Assembly (NCBI RefSeq): GCF_019578655.1
Contig: NC_063259.1
Span: forward strand, 11,498,489-11,562,488
Length of the DNA: 64,000 nucleotides
Origin: Ricinus communis
Taxonomy: Eukaryota; Streptophyta; Magnoliopsida; Malpighiales; Euphorbiaceae
Direction: 5' to 3'
Shown here: piece by piece, positions 10,801 through 20,729 of the stretch
How positions within the stretch are numbered: the first letter of the stretch is position 1
Layout of the letters: each line of letters opens with the position of its first letter
The notes under the pieces: model-generated
Told to the model about the DNA's origin: nothing
Databases searched by the model: none
Seen by the model: the letters and a program-made list of their open reading frames with translations, nothing else
Program-made: the position numbers and the translations under genes

Positions 10801-13114
10801 TGTAACACCCCCATCACATGCTAACCAATAAACATTAGCCAGGAAGCATACAAGCGTCGTAGAATATATACTACAGGTAGATAGGTCAATATGTAGGTTG
10901 TTAAGAATCCAGACACAAGGTTATTAACATATAAACATATGATTATACTTAAACATCATTTAACAAGTATTACAAACATCTTCTTATGCCTTATAAGGCA
11001 TACTTCCATATATATCACATAACTGCATACAAAAATACATCAGGAGGAGACTTCACAAAACTGGCCCAACTTGACAGAACTGCTAAAAGCTAGACTTCGC
11101 ATACAACCAACGGATGCACTACTATTTACAAACCTGAAAAGAAAAATTTTGGAGAGGGGTGAGCCTCCAGCTCAGTAAATAAATAATCAACATAATCTAT
11201 ATCACATACACTTAATACAATTTCCACCCAATCACATAACTTTCCATGATATTCATAGTTTAGGTATAAAGTCATACCATTCTACTCAATTCATTACAAC
11301 CATCATAGAAGAAATACAATTCAATAATTATGGTTAGTTCTCACGGCTTGTGGATCCCCTTTAATGTGCTGCTCCACCTCATCCTCACATATCACACACG
11401 TAAGCTGCTCCGCCTCATCTCATATTATACACTTTTATAGCCTCTCTAGGCTTTAGCCTCCCAAGGCTTTATATATATATTTTTTTTTTCACAGGGGAAT
11501 ACACCATTCACATGCACATATGCACTTAACATCATAATTCAATCATTTCACTTATATCATATTTCAGCAATAACAATTGTTCCACTCAACACCAATCATT
11601 TCCATCTCAGTCATTCAAACATAAACAATATTAAGCAAACGCAACCATTTGCGGAACATTTGATTAAATATATGAACATAGCAAATATTAACTATTTACT
11701 TACTCAAAATATACTTATTCCTTTAGCATATAAGAACCTCCTTTCTCCACAACTTCCTTTCCAGGGCCTTTGAGTACCCTGTCAACACATTCATCAATTC
11801 ACATTTCATGCATATTACAAATATTCATGTAAATGCGAGTTCTAATGCATTACAAGATCATCCCCTCTCTAATTCATAGGTCTAACTCTTCCTCTAAGAC
11901 TCTCAATTACTGTTTTAATATCCTATAAACATTTCTCATCTAGTTAAATACCAATTTAACTCAAACTAACATCAATAAATTGCATAAAACTAATCTCCAA
12001 CATTTCTGTTTTCTAGACAGAATTTAGTATCAAGGTATATTTATTGCTGGGCAAAATTGGCTTAATACAAAAATCTCATATTAAATAGACATATCCATTT
12101 ATGCGTCTAGTTTCATCTTCAAGAAGAATTACTCAATTCCGACTTCTATAGATTTAATTATTTTCAAATTACTGAGCAAGGGTCATACAGCTAGTTGTAC
12201 CCGAGCAGCAATCTGTTTGCTCAATTTAAGCAACCAAAACGGAAAAAATAGCGAAATCGCAAAACTACAAAGTTATAGAGGACTCTTTAAAATTTCCATA
12301 GACACCAATTAAGCTTAATTTGGACTTATATAACCCATGTTATGCCTAAAATACAGAACATCAAGGTTGCTGGAATTTTGACAGTTTTCTATCTTAACAT
12401 ACTTAAACTTAAATCAAGCTTAATCTTTATGCAATCATTCAATACTCTACTAATTCATGATAATCAGACCTTTAATTAATCAATGAGAGCATCAAATGAA
12501 GTTTTTCCAATTTGTAATCAAGAACCCTAATGACAAATTAATAACACTCAAGTAACAACTTACCAATTTCAGCTTTTGGGTTGCTAATATGCTTAAATCC
12601 TTTAGCTTTAGCTTGGCTCCTTCAATAGTTGGCAAAATCCTATCTTAATCTTAAGTTTTTTTAGGTATTCCACTCCTCTCTCTTATTCCAAATTTTGTGT
12701 TTTTGGCCATGAACGAATTTTAGAGAAATGAAGAGGTAAAATGAGCTTGCTCATGGTTCCAATTTCCAATATTCCTCTCTTAATGCCACCACCTACTAAA
12801 CTATTTTTATCACCCTAAATTAATTCTTACTAACCATATATAGGTACTAACTTTTAATTGTATCTTTTAAGTCCAATCTATTTACCCAACCTTCAACTAT
12901 TGGTTCAATTAAGTCTTAAGGCTTAATACACATAACCCAAGTACTTAATCAACTTATCTAAATTAATAATCTAATATCATGCTTCTTATTCTCTACTTAT
13001 AATTAATATATATCTGTTCTCATAAAATAAAAATATCATTGATATACCATCATATGCCCAATGATTAAATGTAAATGCATATAACATGGATGATGAGAAA
13101 ATGTAGGCGTTACA
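10801..13114 (+). repeat. Solo LTR, Tekay/Del-like gypsy (2314 bp)
   Basis: Begins TGTAACACCCCC and ends GGCGTTACA, giving TG...CA ends, and is flanked by a perfect 5-bp target duplication ATGCT (10796-10800 and 13115-13119). There is no PBS, PPT or coding sequence inside, and the length fits a long gypsy LTR. TGTAACACCC is the usual LTR start of Del/Tekay elements, which suggests plus orientation. Its removal rejoins the LINE segment in which it sits. Confidence 0.85.
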
Positions 13115-13451
13115 ATGCTACTTCTTGTGGATTGGCTGGTTGATACTCTAATAGACCAACTGGATTTTTCTAAATGCAGTGGAGGTGCATAATCTTCCTC
13201 CAGATCAAATTAATATACAGAATGCTCAAACAATAGGAATGCTCTTTGCAGGTTTTATTCCAATGGAGTCAGTGGCTCCATTGTACAGAATCATGTTTAA
13301 CATGAAAGTGAGAGTCTTGGTTTATCTAGAGCATTTTGAAAATGATTGGATAGTTTTCCAATATGAGAGGCTGCCAAAATTTTATTTCTTATGTAGGAGA
13401 ATTGGTCATATGTTAAAGTTCTATCCTTTTAAGGATGAAGAGTGGCACTAG
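13115..13451 (+). pseudogene. LINE ORF1 right part: DUF4283 end and zinc-knuckle segment
   Basis: An open stretch (13179-13451) with VHNLPPDQINIQNAQTIGML, then YERLPKFYFLCRRIGHMLKF. This matches the linker plus zf-CCHC_4 pattern (YERLP.FCF.CG..GH....C) of plant LINE ORF1. The first Cys of the knuckle is Tyr and the last Cys is Tyr, so zinc binding is lost. Downstream to 14080 the sequence is degenerate, with Lys/Arg-rich scraps. Confidence 0.6.
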
Positions 13452-14377
13452 AGAGATTTCTGGCCTTCAGTAAATTCAAGTACAGTGCTAAGCTGAGAAG
13501 CATTAATATTGCAGGTTTTGTCAGGATAAGTTCTGCCTCTCAAAGCAAAGGGTCATAAAGGAGACCTTATGCAGACCAGTTTAGATACTTGCCCTAAGCT
13601 ACTGGAAGTGCAGCTTAACAAAACTGGATGGAACAAACTTGCGATTGTAGCACACGCGCCAAGGAAGGGTAGTCACACGGTCAATAATATTATGGATGCT
13701 AATCCAAGTAATTTTTAAACTAGACTTGCAGAAGGTAATCATATTAATGAATTCTCCTTATCAAAAGTACTATCATGCATCCTATCGCATCTTCATTAAT
13801 GAAACAGATGAGGCACCTGTTCCTCTATGTCAGTTTTTAGACAAACAATATATAGTTGTTGGGCCTGCTAGAGACAAAGGGAAAGGCATAAAAAGCCCAT
13901 TACCAACATCCTCTAGGTTATCAAAAAGAGTTAAACTTTCGCATTGAAACTGTGGGCCAAGCCTAAAGTAAACATAGTGGAAAGAAAGGATCGGATCATT
14001 CGAGAACTGAGCTGGGGGCAAAGGAAACGCAAAAGTTTAAGAGGATTCACTAAGCCTAGTAAAAAACTAAAGCTAAGGCAAGTGTGTTAGAGTGGATTGT
14101 AGGATAGCCTCTAGAGATTGGGGAACTAGGGCTTGAGGAGCAGCCTGCTCGTACCAATGGCAGAAAAGAGTCAGCTCATGGCTCTATTGGGTTGTCTTCC
14201 TATGGCCAACTATAAGCAGGGCAAGGGATAATGAGTTCATTTTTTAGGATACCCTTTTGATCTTGTTAAGATTGCAAGAGTTAGGTACTATTAGCTACTG
14301 AACTTATAACTGCTAATGAATTTTTATCTGTTATTAAGCATCATGATTAACTATCTCATCCCATTATAATTCCTCAT

Positions 14378-14859
14378 ATGATGTATCAAAATGACAATCA
14401 ATTCAAATTCCATATTGTAGTCCAGTTTGATGACATGAAAGAGGTGGCATCATTAGCTATCATTTCCAGGAGGGACAGGGATTCCTTGGTGGATGGTGTC
14501 ACTATTTCTTTGCCCAGTCTATCCAAAAGTGTGGCAGAAGTTCAAGCTCTTAATTTATGTCTCCAATTTGCTGAGGATTTGAATCTTGCTAACTTTGATA
14601 TTTTTTGTGAAAATAAAACATGATTGATGCTTTCTTTTTTAATTCTTAGGCACCTTAGAAAATGATTATTGCTTTAGACCAAGCAAGAGAGAGACTCCAT
14701 CATTTTGGGGTGGTCAATGTTCATTTTATTCAAATATTTAAAAATATCTCTGCTAGATATCTAGCTAATAGTTTAGCTAAGGGGAGTCTCTCCTTTGCTT
14801 GGTTGACTAGTCCTCCCCCTGAGTTTGTTAATGTTCTTCTAAATGACTTTCTCATTTAA
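14378..14859 (+). pseudogene. RNase H-like (RVT_3-type) segment of LINE ORF2
   Basis: Two open pieces separated by a frame break near 14623-14662. The first holds KSVAEVQALNLCLQFAEDL, the E-containing helix of the RNase H fold, then FDIFCENKT, where SDS or CDN would be expected. The second holds VHFIQIFKNISARYLANSLAK, the usual H-x-R-x-x-N-x-x-A-D-x-L-A-K end with Asp replaced by Asn. Catalytic residues are lost. It ends with a stop at 14859. Confidence 0.6.
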
Positions 14860-14917
14860 TGGATCTTTACTTACCTAAAACAAAATCAAAGCTAGACGGT
14901 TTATTCTATTGGCTTAT

Positions 14918-15185
14918 TATTGAAGAAAACAGAAAGTAGCTGCACCTTTTTGGTCTCAGAGGCTGCACAAGCTAGGTTGCTTGTGCAGACCTTTCATCAC
15001 TGACCAAGGGAAAAAGGGAGCATCCTTTCCTGCAAAGCAGGAAAGGTCACTTCCACCTTTTCCCCAAAAATTCAGAAGTGTCTGTTAGAAAGAAACTCAA
15101 AATCTCAGCATGTATATAATTCTATCTCAAGTTGTAATGAACTTAGAATTCATTAAAATTCATCACCGTTCTATAAAATTCTACA
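14918..15185 (+). repeat. 5' LTR of copia D (268 bp)
   Basis: Starts TATTGAAGAAAACAG (canonical TG mutated to TA) and ends ATTCTACA. It contains a TATA box, GTATATAATT, near 15112-15120. A short GC-rich inverted pair CCTTTCCTGC/GCAGGAAAGG lies near 15024-15045. Confidence 0.93.
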
Positions 15186-15197
15186 TGGTATCAGAGC
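15186..15197 (+). other. Primer binding site of copia D (initiator Met tRNA)
   Basis: TGGTATCAGAGC follows the LTR end directly, the standard plant copia primer site complementary to the 3' end of tRNA-iMet. Confidence 0.93.
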
Positions 15198-15250
15198 TGG
15201 TTTAAAACCAGTCATCATCTACCCCATCAACACAAAATCAAGCCTCAAAA

Positions 15251-16519
15251 ATGGCTTACTCAGAAACCACAAACATTGTTCTGCGAGGCAGTCAAAATTA
15301 TTTTGAGTGGTCAAAATCTATTTCCATTGCCCTCAGCGGCAGAAAAAAATTAGGTTTTATTACTGGAAGTAAACAAAAACCCAAACCTGTAAATCCAGAG
15401 GCTCCAACAGAAGAAGAACTGGACAGAATGGAAGAGTGGCAAACAACTGACCATCTGGTCATGTCTATGATCATTAATACCCTGGAAAGTCAGATTTCCC
15501 GACTGTGTATTCTTATGGAGTCATCAAAGGCAATCTGGGAAAAACCAAAAGGTCTCTACGGGCATCAAAATAATGTTGCACACATTTTCAGATTGAAGCA
15601 GGAACTTTCTCAAATCACTCAGGGAAGAATCCCTCAGAATATGCAACAGAGATATTAACTAGATGGGAAGAGTTACAAAATTACCTTCCTCCTTCTAATG
15701 ATCTAGAAGAACTCCAAAGAAGAGTATAACAAGACTTGATTTATACCTACCTCGGAGGCCTGGATTCAAGTTATGAAGGCTTGTGTTCTCAGATCCTCCT
15801 TGCCTCTCGGCTGCCTTCGATAGACGCCATGATAGCGACTATTCAACATAAAGAAACTAGAAGGAACACTATGAATGGGTCATCAAAAAGCACGGACAAC
15901 CATTCCTACCTTACCCGTCGAGACCAAGCCCGACAGAGAGGAGGGCCGAGCGCCATCGTGTGATGTGACCACTGCAAAAAGTAGGGCCATCAACGCGATG
16001 GCTGCTGGCACCTTCATCCGCAGCTTAGGCCATCGAGAGGGTGGGAGAGGGCTGGAAGCTCGAAGGGAGGCGAGAGGAGAAGCGGGGGGAGCGGGATGAG
16101 AAGGGAGGAAAACCCTAGAAAGGGTGTGCATTTGGGAATGGGGGCGTCATATGCCGAAAAATATATGACGCCCCGACTCGAAATGCAACCCGAGTTTCTA
16201 GGGTTTTACCAACCCGACCCGACCCGTTTCGACCCGACCCAGACTGAATCCAACTGCAACCTAGCGACCCGACCCAATCTAGCAACCCGACCCGACCTCT
16301 TGACCCACAGTCTACATGGGCTGGACCTCTCCGCTGGGCCAGGCCCAGTCTCCACTCAGGCCCATCCAGCCTAGTAGGAGAGGTCAAGCCCAGCAGGCCT
16401 CCCAGGCCCAGCCCGCCAGTCAGGCCCAAATGACCGAATTTTTGGCTCAACTCCAAGCTTTGATTCGGCAACCCCATGGATTCGAGTCGGTTCAACCCGA
16501 CGGGTCAGGTTCGGTTTAA
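15251..16519 (+). pseudogene. Gag of copia D, with an unusual GC-rich insert
   Basis: ATG at 15251 starts MAYSETTNIVLRGSQNYFEW, the normal start of a plant copia gag. The frame stops at 15656; a homologous part continues through GLDSSYEGLCSQILLASRLP to 15963. In another frame a CX2CX4HX4C knuckle (CDHCKK*GHQRDGC, 15967-16008) is recognisable, with an internal TAG. From about 16030 to 16500 the sequence turns GC-rich and Pro/Gln-rich, with CCCGACC repeats and a perfect hairpin (16141-16174). Stops and frame changes make it non-functional. Confidence 0.82.
16141..16174. repeat. Perfect 12-bp inverted repeat inside copia D gag
   Basis: GGGGCGTCATAT (16141-16152) and ATATGACGCCCC (16163-16174) are exact reverse complements separated by 10 bp. 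The hairpin sits in the GC-rich insert between the zinc knuckle and the protease. Confidence 0.8.
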
Positions 16520-16534
16520 AATAATTTATTTAAT

Positions 16535-17870
16535 AATGCTAAATCTTATCAAAATGCATGGATTATTGACTCTGGTGCTATTGATCATATGACTTGGGAT
16601 CCTACAAAACTGAAAAAAATTCATTCTACTAAGGATTCCCACCATGTGACCGTTGCAAACAGGAACAAGGTCAAAATTCATGGCCATGGCACCACAAATT
16701 TATTTAATTACAACATTAATGATATTTTATTTCTGCCTGAATTTAATTCTAATCTTTTATCTGTTAGTAAGATTACTCAAAATTTGAACTGCAATGTCAT
16801 TTTCTCACCATCTTCATTCTCCTTTCAGGATCGAAATTCCGGGAAAACGATTGGTAAGGGATACCTAGAAAATGGCCTCTACTATCTTCACAGTCCTCCC
16901 ACGAAATGCCTTATGTCAACCATTCCCACCCTTGGCATGCTCATGCATCGGAGATTTGGGCATCCCTCCGACTCCGTCCTAAATAAATTATTTTGTTACA
17001 ATTTAAACTCTAGTAATTGTGATGTGTGTAAATTTTCCAAACACACACGATTGCCTTTTTCCTTGTCTTCAAGTATGTCAGAAAAACCTTTTGATTTAAT
17101 TCATTCTGATGTTTGGGGACCTGCCCCCGTTACTGCCTAAATCATTTTAGATATTTTGTCACTTTCATTGAGGATTACTCTCGCACTACCTGGATCTATT
17201 TATTAAAAGAAAAAAATGAAGTTTTTTCACGATTCCAAAAATTTTTTAATTTTATTAAAAATCAGTATAATGCAAATTTAAAAAATTTTCGCTCCGATAA
17301 TAGTACGGAGTACGTAAACCAAATTTTTTTTATTTTCTTTAAACAACATGGGATTTTGCATCAAACCACATGTGTTAACACCCCATAGCAAAATGGTGTT
17401 TCTGAACGCAAAAATCGACATCTTCTCAATGTCACTCGCACTCTTCTTTTTCAAAATAATGTCCCTTCCATTTTTTGGTCGGATGCTCTCTTAACTGCCA
17501 CCTATCTTATCAATCGGTTACCTACTGTCACCTTAAAGCACATGAGCCCTCTAGAAGTTCTCAAATGCTGTAAAATAGAATTAGGACATCTTCGAGTCTT
17601 TGGCTTTGTCTGCTATATCCATATAAAGCGCCAACATAAACTAGACAGAAGCTCTGTCAAAACCCTCTTTCTAGGATATTCCTCCACCCAAAAAGGGTAC
17701 AAATGTTATGATCCTATGACCCATAAAACCTATGTCTCTCGCGATGTCAGTTTTGTTGAGAATGATCCCTATTACACCACTCCCACTAGTACTGACTTTA
17801 CCAATGGTCCTCCCCCCTCTTTATTTCTGCTTAACTCTGATTTCCCTCTTAGCAGCTCGGACTAGGATTG
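16535..17870 (+). pseudogene. Protease and integrase of copia D
   Basis: Protease begins near 16556 with WIIDSGAIDHMT (catalytic DSGA). The integrase zinc finger follows (RFGHPSDSVLNKL ... CDVCKFSKH, near 16945-17045). The core shows the first Asp (FDLIHSDVWGP), a frameshift at about 17136, the second Asp (FRSDNSTEYVN), and, after a TAG at 17386, the QNGVSERKNR motif with the catalytic Glu. The C-terminal part ends with FLGYSSTQKGYKCYDP, the GKGY-like box. The frameshift and stop inactivate it. Confidence 0.9.
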
Positions 17871-17976
17871 TCAGCTTCAGGGGGAGTCCTCTCTCGTCTC
17901 CAGGCCAATTCCTTCAAGGGGAGACAATCCTACTCTAGAAGCTCAATCTCAAGAAGTAACAGAAGAAGCAATTGCC

Positions 17977-19649
17977 TTGCGAAGATCTACTAGACAAACT
18001 AGCCCTCTTGTGAAATTTAGAGACTATGTGTCTCATACGGTAACATATCCAATTAAGAATTTTATTTTCTATAATGTCTTATCTGATCAATACTGCAACT
18101 ATTTATGTCAGATTTTCAACCTCGTTGAACCCACAAACTTCTATGAAGCCAACACTGACCCCACTTGGTGTAAAGCTATGGAAGAAGAACTTCTTACTCT
18201 AGAAAGGAATGAGACATGGAGTATTGTTCCTCTTCCACCAAATAAAAAACCCGTGGGATGCAAGTGGATATACAAAATCAAGTTCAATAGTGATGGAACT
18301 ATTGAAAGATACAAGGCAAGACTTGTAGCCCGAGGTTTCACGCAAACTTATGGAGTTGACTATCAAGAGATGTTTGCTCCTGTAGCCAAAATGAATACGG
18401 TCAGAATCCTTCTCTCAATAGCAATCAATCAAGGTTGGAATCTGTTCCAAATGGATGTCAAGAATGCCTTCTTACAAGGAAACTTAGAAGAGGAAGTTTA
18501 CATGAAGTTACCTCCTGGACATAAGTCAATCTCAGACACTTCCCTGGTATGTAAACTAAAGAAGGCAATCTATGGCCTGAAACAATCCCCGAGAGCATGG
18601 TATGCCAAACTCAGTCGTTTTTTATTAAGCATTCTTTTTAATAAATATGAATCGGATTCATCTATGTTCGTTAAACACACTAACAAACACACTATTGTTA
18701 TTTTAGTATATATTGATGATATCATAATAATAGGGAACGATGATCAGGGGATAGAAGAGGTCAAACAGAGTCTAAAAAAGGAATTTGATCTCAAAGACCT
18801 AGGCCAACTTTCTTATTTCCTTGGTATAGAAATGGTGAAATCTGACAAGGGATTATTCCTATCTCAAAGGAAATATACCCTTGACCTGTTAAAGAAAACA
18901 TGAAAAATAGGAGCTAAATTGGCCATCACTCCAATGGAAACCAAAGTCAAACTCAATCTTGAAGATGGAAAACCCTTAACCAACGTAGGGCATTATCAGC
19001 GCCTGGTAGGAAAACTGATTTATTTGACTGTCACTAGACCTGACATTTCATTTGCAGTTAGTATGGTAAGTCAGTTCATGCATGCTCCTTGCTCCAGCCA
19101 CCTCGAAGCCATAGACCGGATCCTTAGATACCTCAAGGGAAAACCCGGACAAGGAATTCCACTAACATAGTTGGTTTTTCTGATGCAGATTGGGCTAGAA
19201 GCTGTGATAGGAAGTCAACCACTGGTTTCTGTGTCTTTGTCGGAGGAAACTTGGTGACATGGAAAAGCAAAAAACAAAGTGTGGTTGCTAGATCAAGTGC
19301 TGAAGCCGAATATCGTGCAATGGCATCCACAGCTAGTGAACTCATTTGGATCAAACAAGTTCTCAAGGATATAAAGATTGAAAGCAAAGAACCTATGAAA
19401 ATGCATTACGATAACCAAGCTGCCCGTCACATAGCGTCCAACCCAGTATTTCACGAGCGAACTAAGCACATCGAAGTGGACTGCCACTTTATCAGAGAAA
19501 AAGTCCAGGAAGGAGAAATTGAAACACCTTATATTAAGAGTCAAGATCAGTTGGCAGACATATTCACAAAATCTCTTGACAATCAGAATCATCACTCAAT
19601 TCTCAGCAAGATGGACTCGATAAACTTATTCGAACCCACCTTGAGGGGG
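17977..19649 (+). pseudogene. Reverse transcriptase and RNase H of copia D
   Basis: A 308-codon open stretch (17977-18903) carries the RT fingers and palm with FQMDVKNAFLQG and the catalytic box VYIDDIII. A TGA at 18901-18903 interrupts the frame, which resumes at once (KIGAKLAITPMETK). A second frame break lies near 19165. RNase H continues in 19170-19640 with the motifs DADWARSCDRKSTTGF, SSAEAEYRAMA and DQLADIFTKSL. RT itself is the best preserved coding region of the element. Confidence 0.92.
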
Positions 19650-19926
19650 AGTGTTGAAGAAAACAGAAAGTATCTGCACCTTTTTGGTCTCAGAGGCTGC
19701 ACAAGCTAGGTTGCTTATGCAGACCTTTCATCACTGACCAAGGGAAAAAGGGAGCATCCTTTCCTGCAAAGCAGGAAAGGTCACTTCCACCTTTTTCCCA
19801 AAAATTCAGAAGTGTCCGTTAGAAAGAAACTCAGAATCTCAGCATGTATATAATTCCATCTCAAGTTGTAATGAACTCAGAATTCTTGTAACATTAAAAT
19901 TCATCACCGTTCTATAAAATTCTACA
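19641..19926 (+). repeat. Polypurine tract and 3' LTR of copia D
   Basis: The PPT TTGAGGGGGAG (19641-19651) lies directly before the LTR start TGTTGAAGAAAAC at 19652. The LTR (275 bp) ends ATTCTACA at 19926, followed by the TSD CTTAT. It keeps the canonical TG start and has a 9-bp segment (CTTGTAACA) missing in the left LTR. Confidence 0.93.
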
Positions 19927-19981
19927 CTTATAATATCATATGGTCTCATAAAAAAATAATTTATTAAGTTTAAAGATAGTC

Positions 19982-20420
19982 TATTTTATGGGATAAATTA
20001 TATTGGAGATCACTAAATTTTATATTTTATAAAAAAAAGACACCAAACCTTTGATTTATAATTAAATAGTTGCTAAACGTTAATTTTAATAACACCGGTG
20101 GATTTTTCGACATATTTAGAAGGTAAATTACATATATGGTCACCAAACTTTGCACTTTGTAACAGAAAAGTATCAAAAATTTTGATTTGTTGCAGAAAGG
20201 TACCACCTATGTATCTTTTAAAATTAAGATTTTAGTACCTTTTTGTTATAAAGTTTAAAGTTTGATGACTACCCATGTAATTTTTTCTCACAGAAAAACT
20301 TATCCGTATTATTAAAAATAAAATTCAGTAACTATTTAGTTATAAATTGGAATTTTGGTACATTTTTTGTCATAAAGTATAAAGTTTAACAACTACAAAT
20401 ATAAGTTATCCTGTTTTATG
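19982..20420. mobile_element. Foldback, MULE-like non-autonomous DNA element
   Basis: Two nested inverted repeat pairs. The outer arms are about 19991-20082 and 20325-20411, starting GGATAAATTATATTG and GGATAACTTATATTTG on opposite strands. The inner arms are about 20122-20190 and 20222-20285. The outer ends are flanked by TATTTTATG (19982-19990) and TGTTTTATG (20412-20420), an 8/9 match. A 9-bp duplication suggests a Mutator-like origin. It has no coding capacity, and its arms diverge by roughly a fifth, so it is old. Confidence 0.6.
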
Positions 20421-20729
20421 TATAGGTTATAGTTTCTTTTTTCAAATCTCTGACTATGTTGCTATCTATTTTCAATATTGGAATAGTGATTTCTAAAAAA
20501 ATTAAAATTGCGATACATGTTTCCATACTATCAAGTACAAGCTAATAACATATTACTCCAAATGGTTCACTCAGTTATTGTAGTACAACAAAAAAAAATT
20601 CTACCCTTTTGTTCTTTTTTCTTCTTTCAGGTGTGGTGTGGATGGATCATGGATGTTCAAACTAATGCAAAAGAATAATAAACACAAAAATAAGATATAT
20701 TCTCTGGCAAATCTTGGTGATGTATATGG

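Larger units (their letters stand above)
10036..14890 (+). mobile_element. L1-type LINE relic, split by a solo LTR
   Basis: Pieces of a plant LINE ORF1 (DUF4283-like segment ending at 10795 and resuming at 13120, then a zinc-knuckle segment) are followed by an RNase H-like segment (14378-14859) typical of the end of plant LINE ORF2. The endonuclease and RT that should lie between are absent, leaving only about 900 bp between the two parts, so a large internal deletion is inferred. The upstream 10036-10560 looks like an untranslated leader. The insertion of copia D at 14913 cuts its 3' end. A host gene pseudogene with the same domains is less likely. Confidence 0.55.
14918..19926 (+). mobile_element. 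Complete Ty1/copia retrotransposon D (5.0 kb, pseudogenised)
   Basis: Both LTRs (14918-15185 and 19652-19926) are present and flanked by a perfect TSD CTTAT (14913-14917 and 19927-19931). The left LTR is followed by an initiator-Met PBS (15186-15197) and the right one is preceded by a PPT (19641-19651). Domain order gag-PR-INT-RT-RNase H marks Ty1/copia. The two LTRs differ by few substitutions and a 9-bp indel, so insertion is fairly recent, yet the polyprotein has several stops and frameshifts. Confidence 0.95.

Noticed and set aside
13115..14859. Intact host gene with a DUF4283/zinc knuckle and RNase H domain
   Set aside because: Stops, lost zinc ligands and lost catalytic residues; the domain pair is that of a LINE with its middle deleted.
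15883..16495. Long minus-strand ORFs opposite the GC-rich part of copia D gag
   Set aside because: Shadow frames in GC-rich sequence; the plus strand carries the recognisable zinc knuckle.
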